A DNA stretch of 13,088 nucleotides, from assembly GCA_037440525.1 (NCBI GenBank), contig JBBITW010000099.1, positions 1 to 13,088 of the forward strand, read 5' to 3'. A program made the translations under genes and the position numbers. A model generated the notes under the pieces. The model had not been told where the DNA came from. It did not search any database and was given only the letters and a program-made list of their open reading frames with translations. The stretch is from JBBITW01 sp037440525. Its GTDB lineage: Bacteria > Desulfobacterota > BSN033 > UBA1163. This document shows positions 1 to 6,482 of this stretch, piece by piece (position 1 is the first letter of the stretch; each line of letters begins with the position of its first letter).

Positions 1-6
1 CTTTTT

Positions 7-89
7 TGTCATTCCGAGCAAAGCGAGGAATCTATAGAATTCAAACCCTTATAAAACATAGATTCTTAGGCTAAAGCCTCAGAATGACA
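7..89. repeat. Palindromic intergenic repeat (REP-like), copy 1
   Basis: The ends are TGTCATTC (7-14) and GAATGACA (82-89), a perfect 8-bp inverted repeat. The arms inside continue as imperfect complements (GAGGAATCTAT on the left, ATAGATTCTTAGG on the right). The left arm at 7-35 matches 6356-6384 at 27 of 29 positions, so this is a dispersed family and not a chance hairpin. Elements of the form TGTCATTC/GAGGAATCT are common intergenic palindromes in many bacterial genomes. No coding potential is seen. It lies upstream of the nrdD promoter and could act as a transcript-end hairpin for a gene to the left of the window. Confidence 0.8.
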
Positions 90-156
90 TCTCGACACAG
101 CCTCCTTTGGGTGAGGGGAAATTTATAAACTTTTTCAGAAATCTCAAATTTTTCTC

Positions 157-184
157 TTGACAAATAACAATATCTTGTTATATT
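157..184 (+). promoter_or_regulatory. Sigma-70-like promoter of the nrdD group
   Basis: A perfect -35 hexamer TTGACA (157-162) is followed after 16 bp by TATATT (179-184), five of six matches to the -10 consensus. Transcription would begin near 191, leaving a leader of about 70 nt before the nrdD start. An NrdR box occupies the spacer and -10, and a second lies just downstream of the predicted start site. This is inferred from consensus matching only. Confidence 0.65.
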
Positions 185-211
185 GATAATTGTTCATACT
201 AAATATTGCCC
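165..211. promoter_or_regulatory. Tandem NrdR boxes
   Basis: Box 1 (165-180) has the core CAATATCTTG and box 2 (196-211) the core CTAAATATTG. The NrdR-box consensus core is CwAtATaTwG; each copy matches nine of ten positions. The centres are 31 bp apart with a 15-bp gap, the spacing known for functional NrdR box pairs. Box 1 sits within a larger perfect inverted repeat, ATAACAA-N4-TTGTTAT. NrdR is a zinc-ribbon/ATP-cone repressor that shuts down ribonucleotide reductase genes when dATP is high. Position over the -10 and start site fits repression of nrdD. No nrdR gene lies in this window. Confidence 0.8.
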
Positions 212-263
212 CTTTTAAACCCTTTTTTTTAACAAAATTTTATTAATTAAAAGGAAGGAAAAT

Positions 264-2405
264 ATGTCAACGATTATTGAGATGCGATCAGGCCAAAAGG
301 AGTTCAGGGAAGAAACAGAAACCACTGATATGGCCCTATTTGTCCGAACCTCTGAGGAGTCAATGCATGACTGGGACCGTGAGAGGATTGTCGATGCACT
401 CCTCAGAGAGACCTATATAGATTTTGATACAGCTCGGGAGATTGCGAGAGAGGTTGAGGAATTAATAATTACTTCAAAGATAAAGATGATCACCGCACCC
501 CTAATCCGTGAACTTGTTGATACTAAACTTATAGAGAGGGGTTTGGAGCAGGCCCGAAAGATGCATACCCGCCTTGGAATGCCACTTTACGATGTCGATC
601 ACCTCATCCTACATCCCAATAAAGAGAATGCAAATGTCCCTCATGGACCAGAGGCAACAAACCTCACCTTAGCCGAAAGGATCAAAAAAGAATATGCACT
701 TCTCTCAGTCTTCTCTCAAGATATTGCAGATGCACATATGCGGGGAGATATTCACCTTCATGACCTCGGTTTTATAGATAGACCTTATTGTAGTGGCCAA
801 TCGCTTGAATATATAAAACGATTTGGTTTAAGCCTCCCAAATTCCATTGCCATGGCCAAACCTGCGAGACATCCAGAGGTTTTACTTGCCCATATGGTTA
901 AATTTGCTGCTGCGCTTCAAAGCCACTTCGCAGGTGCTATTGGATGGGATGCTGTAAATCTCTTTTTCGCACCCTACCTCAAAGATATGTCCGATCGAGA
1001 ATTAGAACAGTTAGCCCAGATGATGGTATTCGAATTCTCCCAGCAGGCTGTAGCACGTGGAGGCCAGGCAATCTTCACAGATCTTAATCTATACTGGGAA
1101 GTCCCCAAACATTTTGAGAACGTCCCTGCAATTGGTCCTGGTGGAGAGATGACAGGAAAGACATATAGCGAATATACGAAAGAGGCACAACGCTTTGCCT
1201 GGGTCCTATTCGATGTCTACAAAGAGGGGGATGGCTCTGGAAGGCCATTCTTCTTCCCAAAACCATTGGTCCATATCACTGAGAAGTTCTTCAATACCCC
1301 TGGGCATATAGATTTCCTTAACCATATATGCGAAGTGGCCTCTGAAAAGGGGAATACATATTTTGTCTTTGATCGCGGGGATACTGCAAAGATATCCGAA
1401 TGCTGTCGCCTAAGTTTCAAATTAGATGATAATGATCTCGAAGATGCGAAGGAACCATGGAAGATGCGCTATTGTGCACTTCAGAATGTTACCCTCAATC
1501 TCCCAAGGATTGCCTATCTTGCAAATGGAGATGATACAAGACTATTTTCTAAGATTACGGAATTTGTTGAGATAGCTGTAAAGGCACACCTCGAAAAGAA
1601 AATCTTTATAGAGAAGCTACTCTCACTGGGAGAAAAAGGACCACTTGCGCTTCTTGCTATGAACCGTGATGGATCACCTTATTTAAGAATGCATCGGGCA
1701 AGTTTCCTCATCGGTATGGTTGGCCTAAATGAGCTTGTCCAGATTCATACGGGTCAGGAGCTACACGAATCAAAACATGCCTTTAAGTTTGGATTGAAGG
1801 TGATTGCCCATATGAAGCTTCTCATAGATAAATTCAGCAAGCGGTACGGAATGCGATTTGTCCTTGAACAGACACCTGCAGAATCCACTGCCTATCGGTT
1901 TGCAAAGCTGGACCTTAAATATCATTCCCCCAAGGCAGGTCGTATCGTTAAAGGAGATATATCGAGGGGAGAAATCTACTATACAAACTCTACATACCTA
2001 AATAACTCCGCCACAATAAATCCAATTGAGAGGGTAAGGCAGGAGGGACTCTTCCACCCACTCATTGAGGGCGGAGCCCTCACCCATATCTGGTTAGGAG
2101 AGGCAAGACCCTCTCGAGAGTCTATTGCCAATTTTGTGATCAAGACATTTCAGTTAACACAAAATGATCAGATCGCCTTCTCACCAGAATTTACAACCTG
2201 TAATATATGCAATCGGACAAGCAGAGGGCTTAGATCATCGTGTATCTATTGTGGTTCGAATGATGTGGATGGAATAACCCGTATCACAGGTTATTTTACA
2301 AAAATATCAAGTTGGAATAAGGGAAAGATTGGTGAGCTTAGAAACCGTTATAGAAATCAAGCCTTCATAGAGGAAAAAGATGGCCATACGGTTTTGACGG
2401 CATAA
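264..2405 (+). CDS. nrdD: Anaerobic (class III) ribonucleoside-triphosphate reductase, catalytic subunit
   Basis: Reduces ribonucleoside triphosphates to dNTPs in the cytoplasm using a glycyl radical. The 713-residue protein begins after AAGGAAGG (251-258). Residues about 25-112 form an ATP-cone, the allosteric dATP/ATP module. The barrel domain carries GDIHLHDLGF (161-170), C176, the RGGQ motif near 265-268, and a Cys pair at 380-381 in ECCRL, one of which is the likely thiyl-radical cysteine. The C-terminus has a zinc site CxxC...CxxC (C646, C649, C660, C663), then the glycyl-radical loop RITGYF with G676, followed by the typical WNKGKIGELRNR. All expected parts are present and the length is normal. 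A redoxin gene and nrdG follow on the same strand. The NrdR boxes upstream indicate dATP-responsive control. Presence of the redoxin suggests a thioredoxin/glutaredoxin-dependent subtype rather than the formate-dependent E. coli type, but this is inference. Confidence 0.97.
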   Translation: MSTIIEMRSGQKEFREETETTDMALFVRTSEESMHDWDRERIVDALLRETYIDFDTAREIAREVEELIITSKIKMITAPLIRELVDTKLIERGLEQARKMHTRLGMPLYDVDHLILHPNKENANVPHGPEATNLTLAERIKKEYALLSVFSQDIADAHMRGDIHLHDLGFIDRPYCSGQSLEYIKRFGLSLPNSIAMAKPARHPEVLLAHMVKFAAALQSHFAGAIGWDAVNLFFAPYLKDMSDRELEQLAQMMVFEFSQQAVARGGQAIFTDLNLYWEVPKHFENVPAIGPGGEMTGKTYSEYTKEAQRFAWVLFDVYKEGDGSGRPFFFPKPLVHITEKFFNTPGHIDFLNHICEVASEKGNTYFVFDRGDTAKISECCRLSFKLDDNDLEDAKEPWKMRYCALQNVTLNLPRIAYLANGDDTRLFSKITEFVEIAVKAHLEKKIFIEKLLSLGEKGPLALLAMNRDGSPYLRMHRASFLIGMVGLNELVQIHTGQELHESKHAFKFGLKVIAHMKLLIDKFSKRYGMRFVLEQTPAESTAYRFAKLDLKYHSPKAGRIVKGDISRGEIYYTNSTYLNNSATINPIERVRQEGLFHPLIEGGALTHIWLGEARPSRESIANFVIKTFQLTQNDQIAFSPEFTTCNICNRTSRGLRSSCIYCGSNDVDGITRITGYFTKISSWNKGKIGELRNRYRNQAFIEEKDGHTVLTA

Positions 2406-2438
2406 GACCTTTTTCTTATATTATATCATGGAGGAAGG

Positions 2439-2705
2439 ATGGAATACATTAAGATCTTTACAAAAGAGAAATGCCCAAGATGTCCTGCTGCAAAGGAGAT
2501 TGGAAAGGAATTGAAGAGGCAAGGGATGAAAGTCTTTACATACGATTTAGAAACCATAGATGGTCTTGCAGAAGCCTCATTTCACAGCATCCTCTCCACC
2601 CCTTCCATCATCATCGAAGATGAGGAAGAGAGAGAGATAGCCAGTTGGAGAGGCGAGGTTCCAAGCCTTCAGGAGGTGAAACATTACCTGCGAACCCTTC
2701 ACTAA
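2439..2705 (+). CDS. Glutaredoxin/thioredoxin-like protein, probable electron donor to NrdD
   Basis: An 88-residue single-domain thioredoxin-fold protein. It has a first beta strand (EYIKIFTK), a redox-active CPRC motif (C12, C15) and the cis-proline motif TPSII (T54-P55) that faces the active site in this fold. It is glutaredoxin/NrdH-sized and lacks a signal peptide, so it acts in the cytoplasm. GGAGG at 2430-2434 precedes the ATG, a slightly short spacing. It lies 33 bp after nrdD and ahead of nrdG, so it probably re-reduces the active-site disulfide of the class III reductase. Family knowledge: some class III enzymes use thioredoxin or a glutaredoxin-like NrdH instead of formate. The partner reductase for this protein is not in the window. 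Confidence 0.88.
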   Translation: MEYIKIFTKEKCPRCPAAKEIGKELKRQGMKVFTYDLETIDGLAEASFHSILSTPSIIIEDEEEREIASWRGEVPSLQEVKHYLRTLH

Positions 2706-2846
2706 GGGGGTCTATAATTTTAATACATATAGTAACCCGTTACTTAAATGAGGCTAAGTTAAAAGATCTGGCAGGAATATCCTCGAAAATCTTATCAAGC
2801 GGACGATTTAAATTTCATACACTCCTGCCAGACCACTAAGTCCCCC
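2706..2846. other. Structured intergenic segment between redoxin gene and nrdG
   Basis: This gap holds nested symmetry. AGTAAC-CC-GTTACT (2731-2744) is a 14-bp palindrome with perfect 6-bp arms. TCTGGCAGGA (2767-2776) and TCCTGCCAGA (2823-2832) are perfect 10-bp inverted repeats 46 nt apart. GGGGG (2706-2710) and CCCCC (2842-2846) could close an outer stem. There is no T-run after the stems, so a simple terminator is unlikely. It could be an operator, an mRNA-processing or attenuation structure, or a degraded small mobile element. The inverted repeats are certain; the function is unknown. Confidence 0.5.
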
Positions 2847-2880
2847 ACTTCAGTTATGCATTATAGTATGTTGGATAGTG

Positions 2881-3561
2881 ATGGTAGAGATAAAAGGATT
2901 CTTAGAAACTTCATTTCTGGACTGGAAGGGAAAGATATGTTCTGTCCTATTTCTGCCGTATTGCAACTTCCGTTGTCCTTACTGCCATAACCACCCTCTT
3001 ATTTTACATCCCGAAGATTATTCCTCAATCCCCTTGGAAGATATACTGAACCGTATAAACTCCTTTAAAGGCTGGATTGATGGGGTCTGCATAACAGGAG
3101 GAGAACCAACTATTCATAAAGGGCTTCCTGATATAATTCGGCGGATCAAACAGCAGGGATTTCTGGTTAAACTGGATACAAACGGCTCTAATCCCCAGAT
3201 GATAGAGTTCCTGATAGAAGAAAAGTTAGTCGATTTCATCTCAATGGATGTAAAGGCACCTCTAAACCCATTCAATTACTGGCGTGTAGCCGGGGAATCT
3301 ATAAACCTCGATCTAATTTTGAGATCGATAGAAATCCTAAAGAGAGGAAAAGTTGAATACGAATTCAGGATGACCGTTGTTCCAAAATTCCATAGTAAAG
3401 AGGATATAAAAACTTTGGCCTATCAATTAAAAGCAGGCCCAAATCTGATCCTTCAGAACTTTAATCCAGAAAACCCACTGGATCCATCGCTAAAAAATGT
3501 AACACCTTATGAAATAAATATATTAAAAGAGATTGAAAAAGAGATGCATGATATTGTTTAA
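2881..3561 (+). CDS. nrdG: Radical-SAM activase of anaerobic ribonucleotide reductase (NrdG2-type)
   Basis: Uses S-adenosylmethionine and a [4Fe-4S] cluster to generate the glycyl radical on NrdD. The cluster motif CxxxCxxC is CNFRCPYC (about residues 28-35) and the SAM-contact motif GGEPT lies near 73-77. At 226 residues it is longer than the E. coli activase (154) and resembles the NrdG2-type activase family, whose members typically show CNFRCPYC. I chose the ATG at 2881; a GTG lies immediately before it at 2878. Neither has a strong Shine-Dalgarno sequence (only GGA at 2873-2875), so the start is less certain than the function. It is separated from the redoxin gene by a structured 175-bp gap, which may alter its expression relative to nrdD. 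Confidence 0.93.
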   Translation: MVEIKGFLETSFLDWKGKICSVLFLPYCNFRCPYCHNHPLILHPEDYSSIPLEDILNRINSFKGWIDGVCITGGEPTIHKGLPDIIRRIKQQGFLVKLDTNGSNPQMIEFLIEEKLVDFISMDVKAPLNPFNYWRVAGESINLDLILRSIEILKRGKVEYEFRMTVVPKFHSKEDIKTLAYQLKAGPNLILQNFNPENPLDPSLKNVTPYEINILKEIEKEMHDIV

Positions 3562-3634
3562 GACCTGATAAAAATTTTAAATCCCATTTAACCCATTTCC
3601 TATGTGAAGAGATTAATGCCTGAAAGTAGACTAT

Positions 3635-4048
3635 ATGAAGACGGTCATTGTTTCTGCAGGGGTGATTATTGATAACGGAAAGGCTCTAATCACTCAAAGG
3701 AAAGGGACTTCACCCAGAGGATTTCTTTGGGAATTTCCAGGAGGGAAGGTAGAGGAATGGGAAGAACCGCGGCAGGCACTTCGAAGGGAATTGAAAGAGG
3801 AGCTCGATATTGATGTGGAGGTGGGAAAAATCTTTGGAGTCGTTTTTCACTCCTACTCGGAATATCCCATTCTTCTTCTTGCCTATCTTTGTAAGATTAT
3901 GAATGGCTATCTCAAACCTCTGGGTTGTCTCGATCTTCGGTGGGTCAAAATTGAAGAACTTGAAAGATGGAGGATGACAGAGGCTGATGAGCAGATAAAA
4001 AAAACTGTGTTTGACTTATATTCCGATACCCTTAGAAATGAAAGATAA
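3635..4048 (+). CDS. MutT-like Nudix hydrolase
   Basis: A 137-residue single-domain Nudix pyrophosphohydrolase. The Nudix box GX5EX7REUXEEXGU spans residues 37-59 (G37, E43, R51-E52, E55-E56). The usual Gly near its end is Asp58, a common variant. WEFPGGKVE just before it is typical of MutT-type enzymes that hydrolyse oxidised or non-canonical nucleoside triphosphates to monophosphates. The position 73 bp after nrdG fits dNTP-pool cleaning, though substrate cannot be read from the motif. No good ribosome-binding site precedes the ATG; GAAAG at 3622-3626 is weak. It could alternatively be a CTP or dCTP pyrophosphohydrolase. Confidence 0.88.
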   Translation: MKTVIVSAGVIIDNGKALITQRKGTSPRGFLWEFPGGKVEEWEEPRQALRRELKEELDIDVEVGKIFGVVFHSYSEYPILLLAYLCKIMNGYLKPLGCLDLRWVKIEELERWRMTEADEQIKKTVFDLYSDTLRNER

Positions 4049-4097
4049 GTTGGAGAAAGTATGAAATTTAGGATAAAATTTGTAAAAGGGGTAAATT

Positions 4098-4970
4098 ATG
4101 CCAAAGGATTCGGTGCAAAGATATGCTGAAAGTCTTGAGAAGACTATCACCCATAATTATCACTATCTCAAGGGTGCAGTAGAAGACTTCCAGGGAATGT
4201 GTCAGCTGGTTACACCAGAAAGGAATATTCCTCAAGATATGATTACCGATATACGAGAACTCTATAAGGAGATAAGAAATAGATTAACAGAGATTAAGGC
4301 GATTGAACAACTACTGCAAGGGAAATACAGGCAGTATTATCATCGAAATCCCATGAGAGATAAGGATATCCTCGAATTTGGGTTTATAGTAAAGAATTGT
4401 TACTCTAAGTTTGAATATACCCTTTTGCAAAAGCAGGCTAAGGAAAGGGTAAAGGCAAGAGAGTTAGAAGAGATTTCGAGAAAGGGATTCCCCTGCCAGT
4501 GGTTCCGTTCAAAAGAACATCAGGCCACTTTTATTAGAAATCTTCGAATCCTTGATGAATTGGATTATCAACCTCCATCTGGCTTAAACCAAGAAGAGAG
4601 AAGGGAGTTTATCCCCAATAGACCTCGATCAATTACTATCTTTTCATTTAAGGGAGAACCCAATGCAATTGATGAACTTTACTCCATCATGAAACTCAGG
4701 GAACACGATATCTTTGAGCGATATGCCAGAGATGAACTTCATGGCCTCTTAACCCATTTAAAAGAGATAAATCCAGCGGAATTGGAGAGGCTTTTCGGAC
4801 GTTTTATGAAGGCAAAAGGATTTCTGAAACTCAAATGCCTTCTTATAGAGATTCATTCCCCAAAAGACATAGAGGGAGACCTTTCTGGATTAATAAAAAA
4901 TGTATTAGAAGAAATGAAGGAAGGGGAGGTAAGATCAATAAAAATAGAGGAAAAAGGTAGGGGTTTATGA
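4098..4970 (+). CDS. Uncharacterised protein, translationally coupled to the MgtE-like gene
   Basis: I do not recognise this 290-residue protein. It is soluble in appearance: no signal peptide, no membrane segment and a highly charged, helix-rich composition. Residues 1-75 and 100-130 look like amphipathic or coiled-coil helices rich in Glu, Lys and Arg. A central Pro-containing stretch (about 150-180) separates these from a C-terminal half containing FSFKGEPNAIDELYSIMKLR. There are only scattered Cys residues and no obvious metal or nucleotide-binding motif. A clear AAAAGGGG lies upstream (4084-4091). Its stop overlaps the next start (ATGA, 4967-4970), so its product is probably made in step with the PRC/MgtE_N/CBS protein and may work with it. 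Confidence 0.8.
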   Translation: MPKDSVQRYAESLEKTITHNYHYLKGAVEDFQGMCQLVTPERNIPQDMITDIRELYKEIRNRLTEIKAIEQLLQGKYRQYYHRNPMRDKDILEFGFIVKNCYSKFEYTLLQKQAKERVKARELEEISRKGFPCQWFRSKEHQATFIRNLRILDELDYQPPSGLNQEERREFIPNRPRSITIFSFKGEPNAIDELYSIMKLREHDIFERYARDELHGLLTHLKEINPAELERLFGRFMKAKGFLKLKCLLIEIHSPKDIEGDLSGLIKNVLEEMKEGEVRSIKIEEKGRGL

Positions 4971-6220
4971 ATCAGAACCTCAAGGAATTCTACTTTTTAA
5001 GCGATTTTTTAAATCGAAGGGTCTATAGCAGTTCGGGCAAGAATCTGGGCAAGATCTTTGACCTAACAGTCGAGAGGAGAGAACCCTATCCAATGATCAT
5101 TGGTATGACCCTAAGGACACGAATGAGGGGGAGGAAATTTTATATTCCTTGGGAGAAGATTCTTCAAATTGAGCCCAAAATAATTCTTGCCGAATTAGAA
5201 CTTCAGGATCTAAGCCATTCCCTTCAAGGGCAAGGGTTTATTTCACTTCGTGACGAAGTCCTCGACAAACAGATAGTAGATACATTCGGAGCAAAAGTGG
5301 TTAGGGTAAACGATCTTCATTTCCTTCGAATAAATTCACATCTAAGGCTTGTCCATGTTGATGTGGGATTTAGAGGATTGATGAGGAGGGTAGGTTGGGA
5401 GAAGTTCGTGGATAGGCTCCTGAGATTCCTTTTCTCCTATGAGCTTCCAAACCAGTTCATATCATGGAAATATGTTCAGCTCCTTTCCGGAACTGATCTT
5501 CTCCAACTTAGCATCTCTCAGAAAAAACTTTCACATCTTCACCCAGCAGATCTGGCCGATATCATAGAGGATTTAAGCGGTCGCGAAAGATCGGCAATAT
5601 TTCATGCCCTCGATCCAGAAACCGCAGCCGAGACCCTCGAAGAGATTGACCCAAAGATTCAAAAGGCCCTTATTGAGACAATACCAGTGGAACGAGCCTC
5701 TGATATTGTGGAGGAGATGTCTCCCAGCGATGCGGCTGATCTTCTGGCCGATCTACCAAAGGAACGCGCTGAAGAAATCCTCGAGGGTATGGAGCAAGAG
5801 AGGGCAGAAGATCTGAGAGAACTTCTCATCCATCCCGAAGAAACCGCAGGTGGATTGATGACAACAGCCTACCTAAGTTTAACCCCTGATATCACCGTAG
5901 AAGGAGCAATCTCTCGACTAAAGGGAGAGGCACAGAACTTAGATATCGTGGACTATATCTATGTGGTCAATGAAGAGGACGTGCTCCAGGGGATTGTAAG
6001 TATAAAGGATCTCCTTACATCCCAACCCAATCAATATCTGTCCGAAATCCAGATGCCCCGAATTGTAAGTGTAAAATTTGATAAAGATCAGAAGGAGGTC
6101 GTGGAGACTTTTGCAAAATATGGATTCAGGGCTTTGCCTGTAGTTGATGAAGAAAATCACCTTAAAGGAGTGATCAGCTTTCGGAGCATCTTAGATGTCT
6201 TGGCACCCGAGGCTGGATAA
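4967..6220 (+). CDS. Soluble PRC-barrel / MgtE N-terminal / CBS-domain protein
   Basis: A 417-residue cytosolic protein. Residues about 10-75 and 95-135 look like two PRC-barrel units (GKNLGKIFDLTVE; DTFGAKVVRVNDLHFL). Residues about 188-290 form the helical MgtE N-domain, with HPADLADIIEDL and PSDAADLLADLP repeats. The linker ETAGGLM (292-298) is the one seen in MgtE channels. Two CBS motifs follow (about 299-350 and 362-412). In MgtE these domains bind Mg2+ and gate the channel, but here the membrane part is absent and the protein ends cleanly after CBS2. The start overlaps the preceding stop, and an Nramp-type transporter gene follows. I infer a Mg2+-sensing partner of that transporter. 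It is not a truncated mgtE: the PRC half is an extra domain and the next reading frame holds no MgtE channel. Confidence 0.9.
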   Translation: MNQNLKEFYFLSDFLNRRVYSSSGKNLGKIFDLTVERREPYPMIIGMTLRTRMRGRKFYIPWEKILQIEPKIILAELELQDLSHSLQGQGFISLRDEVLDKQIVDTFGAKVVRVNDLHFLRINSHLRLVHVDVGFRGLMRRVGWEKFVDRLLRFLFSYELPNQFISWKYVQLLSGTDLLQLSISQKKLSHLHPADLADIIEDLSGRERSAIFHALDPETAAETLEEIDPKIQKALIETIPVERASDIVEEMSPSDAADLLADLPKERAEEILEGMEQERAEDLRELLIHPEETAGGLMTTAYLSLTPDITVEGAISRLKGEAQNLDIVDYIYVVNEEDVLQGIVSIKDLLTSQPNQYLSEIQMPRIVSVKFDKDQKEVVETFAKYGFRALPVVDEENHLKGVISFRSILDVLAPEAG

Positions 6221-6295
6221 CCTAAAATCCAGATAATCAGATATTGAATTAATAGATATAAAAAGCTTTTTTGATTGGAATCTCGATATTTATAC

Positions 6296-6436
6296 CTAAA
6301 TTGAGCGATTAAGCCTATGGCTGAATTATCATGGCAGGGCGAATCTTTACTAAATTGTCATTCCTAGCGAAGCGAGGAATCTATGAGATTGCTTCGGTTT
6401 CGCCTCGCAATGACAATCGGTAATCGCCCAATTTAG
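6296..6436. repeat. MITE-like element with terminal inverted repeats
   Basis: The ends are complementary over 16 bp with one mismatch (6296-6311, CTAAATTGAGCGATTA, against 6421-6436). Inside, 6354-6417 is a second imperfect palindrome bounded by ATTGTCATT and AATGACAAT; its left arm is 27/29 identical to 7-35 at the start of the window. The 141-bp unit has no open frame and no clear target-site duplication. It fills most of the 262-bp gap between the MgtE-like gene and the Nramp gene; the rest of that gap shows only the 17-bp repeat at 6442. No riboswitch fold or convincing promoter for the Nramp gene is seen. It may be a non-autonomous mobile unit, or a long RNA hairpin separating the two transcripts. 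Confidence 0.65.
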
Positions 6437-6441
6437 ATTAT

Positions 6442-6458
6442 GAGCTCTGAAAAAGTCC
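6442..6458 (+). repeat. 17-bp direct repeat, upstream copy
   Basis: GAGCTCTGAAAAAGTCC occurs here and again at 7757-7773 with no mismatch, one copy on each side of the Nramp gene. A related form lies at 10991-11008, and an 11-bp inverted piece (ACTTTTTCAGA) at 129-139. All copies are intergenic. Confidence 0.75.
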
Positions 6459-6482
6459 TGAAATGACTGGGATGGATTAATC

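Noticed and set aside
161..184. Rex or FNR site at the nrdD promoter
   Set aside because: The inverted repeat there is ATAACAA-N4-TTGTTAT, opposite in order to TTGTGA-N6-TCACAA and unlike TTGAT-N4-ATCAA; the NrdR interpretation fits sequence and spacing better.
1084..1420. Open frames on the minus strand inside nrdD
   Set aside because: They overlap a fully conserved nrdD coding region, and their translations show no domain or ribosome-binding site.
2402..2419. ATAAGA-N6-TCTTAT hairpin at the nrdD stop as a terminator
   Set aside because: The stem is short and AT-rich with no T-run after it, and the redoxin ribosome-binding site follows at once.
2645..2839. A 64-codon + strand frame overlapping the end of the redoxin gene
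   Set aside because: It starts inside a well-supported gene, runs through the inverted-repeat segment and its translation has no protein-like features.
6260..6272. AAAAGCTTTTTT as a terminator after the MgtE-like gene
   Set aside because: The palindrome has no room for a loop and no GC stem, so it cannot form a standard terminator hairpin.
6221..6482. Mg2+ riboswitch ahead of the Nramp gene
   Set aside because: The only structure found is the repeat element; no M-box-like multi-helix arrangement could be drawn by eye.
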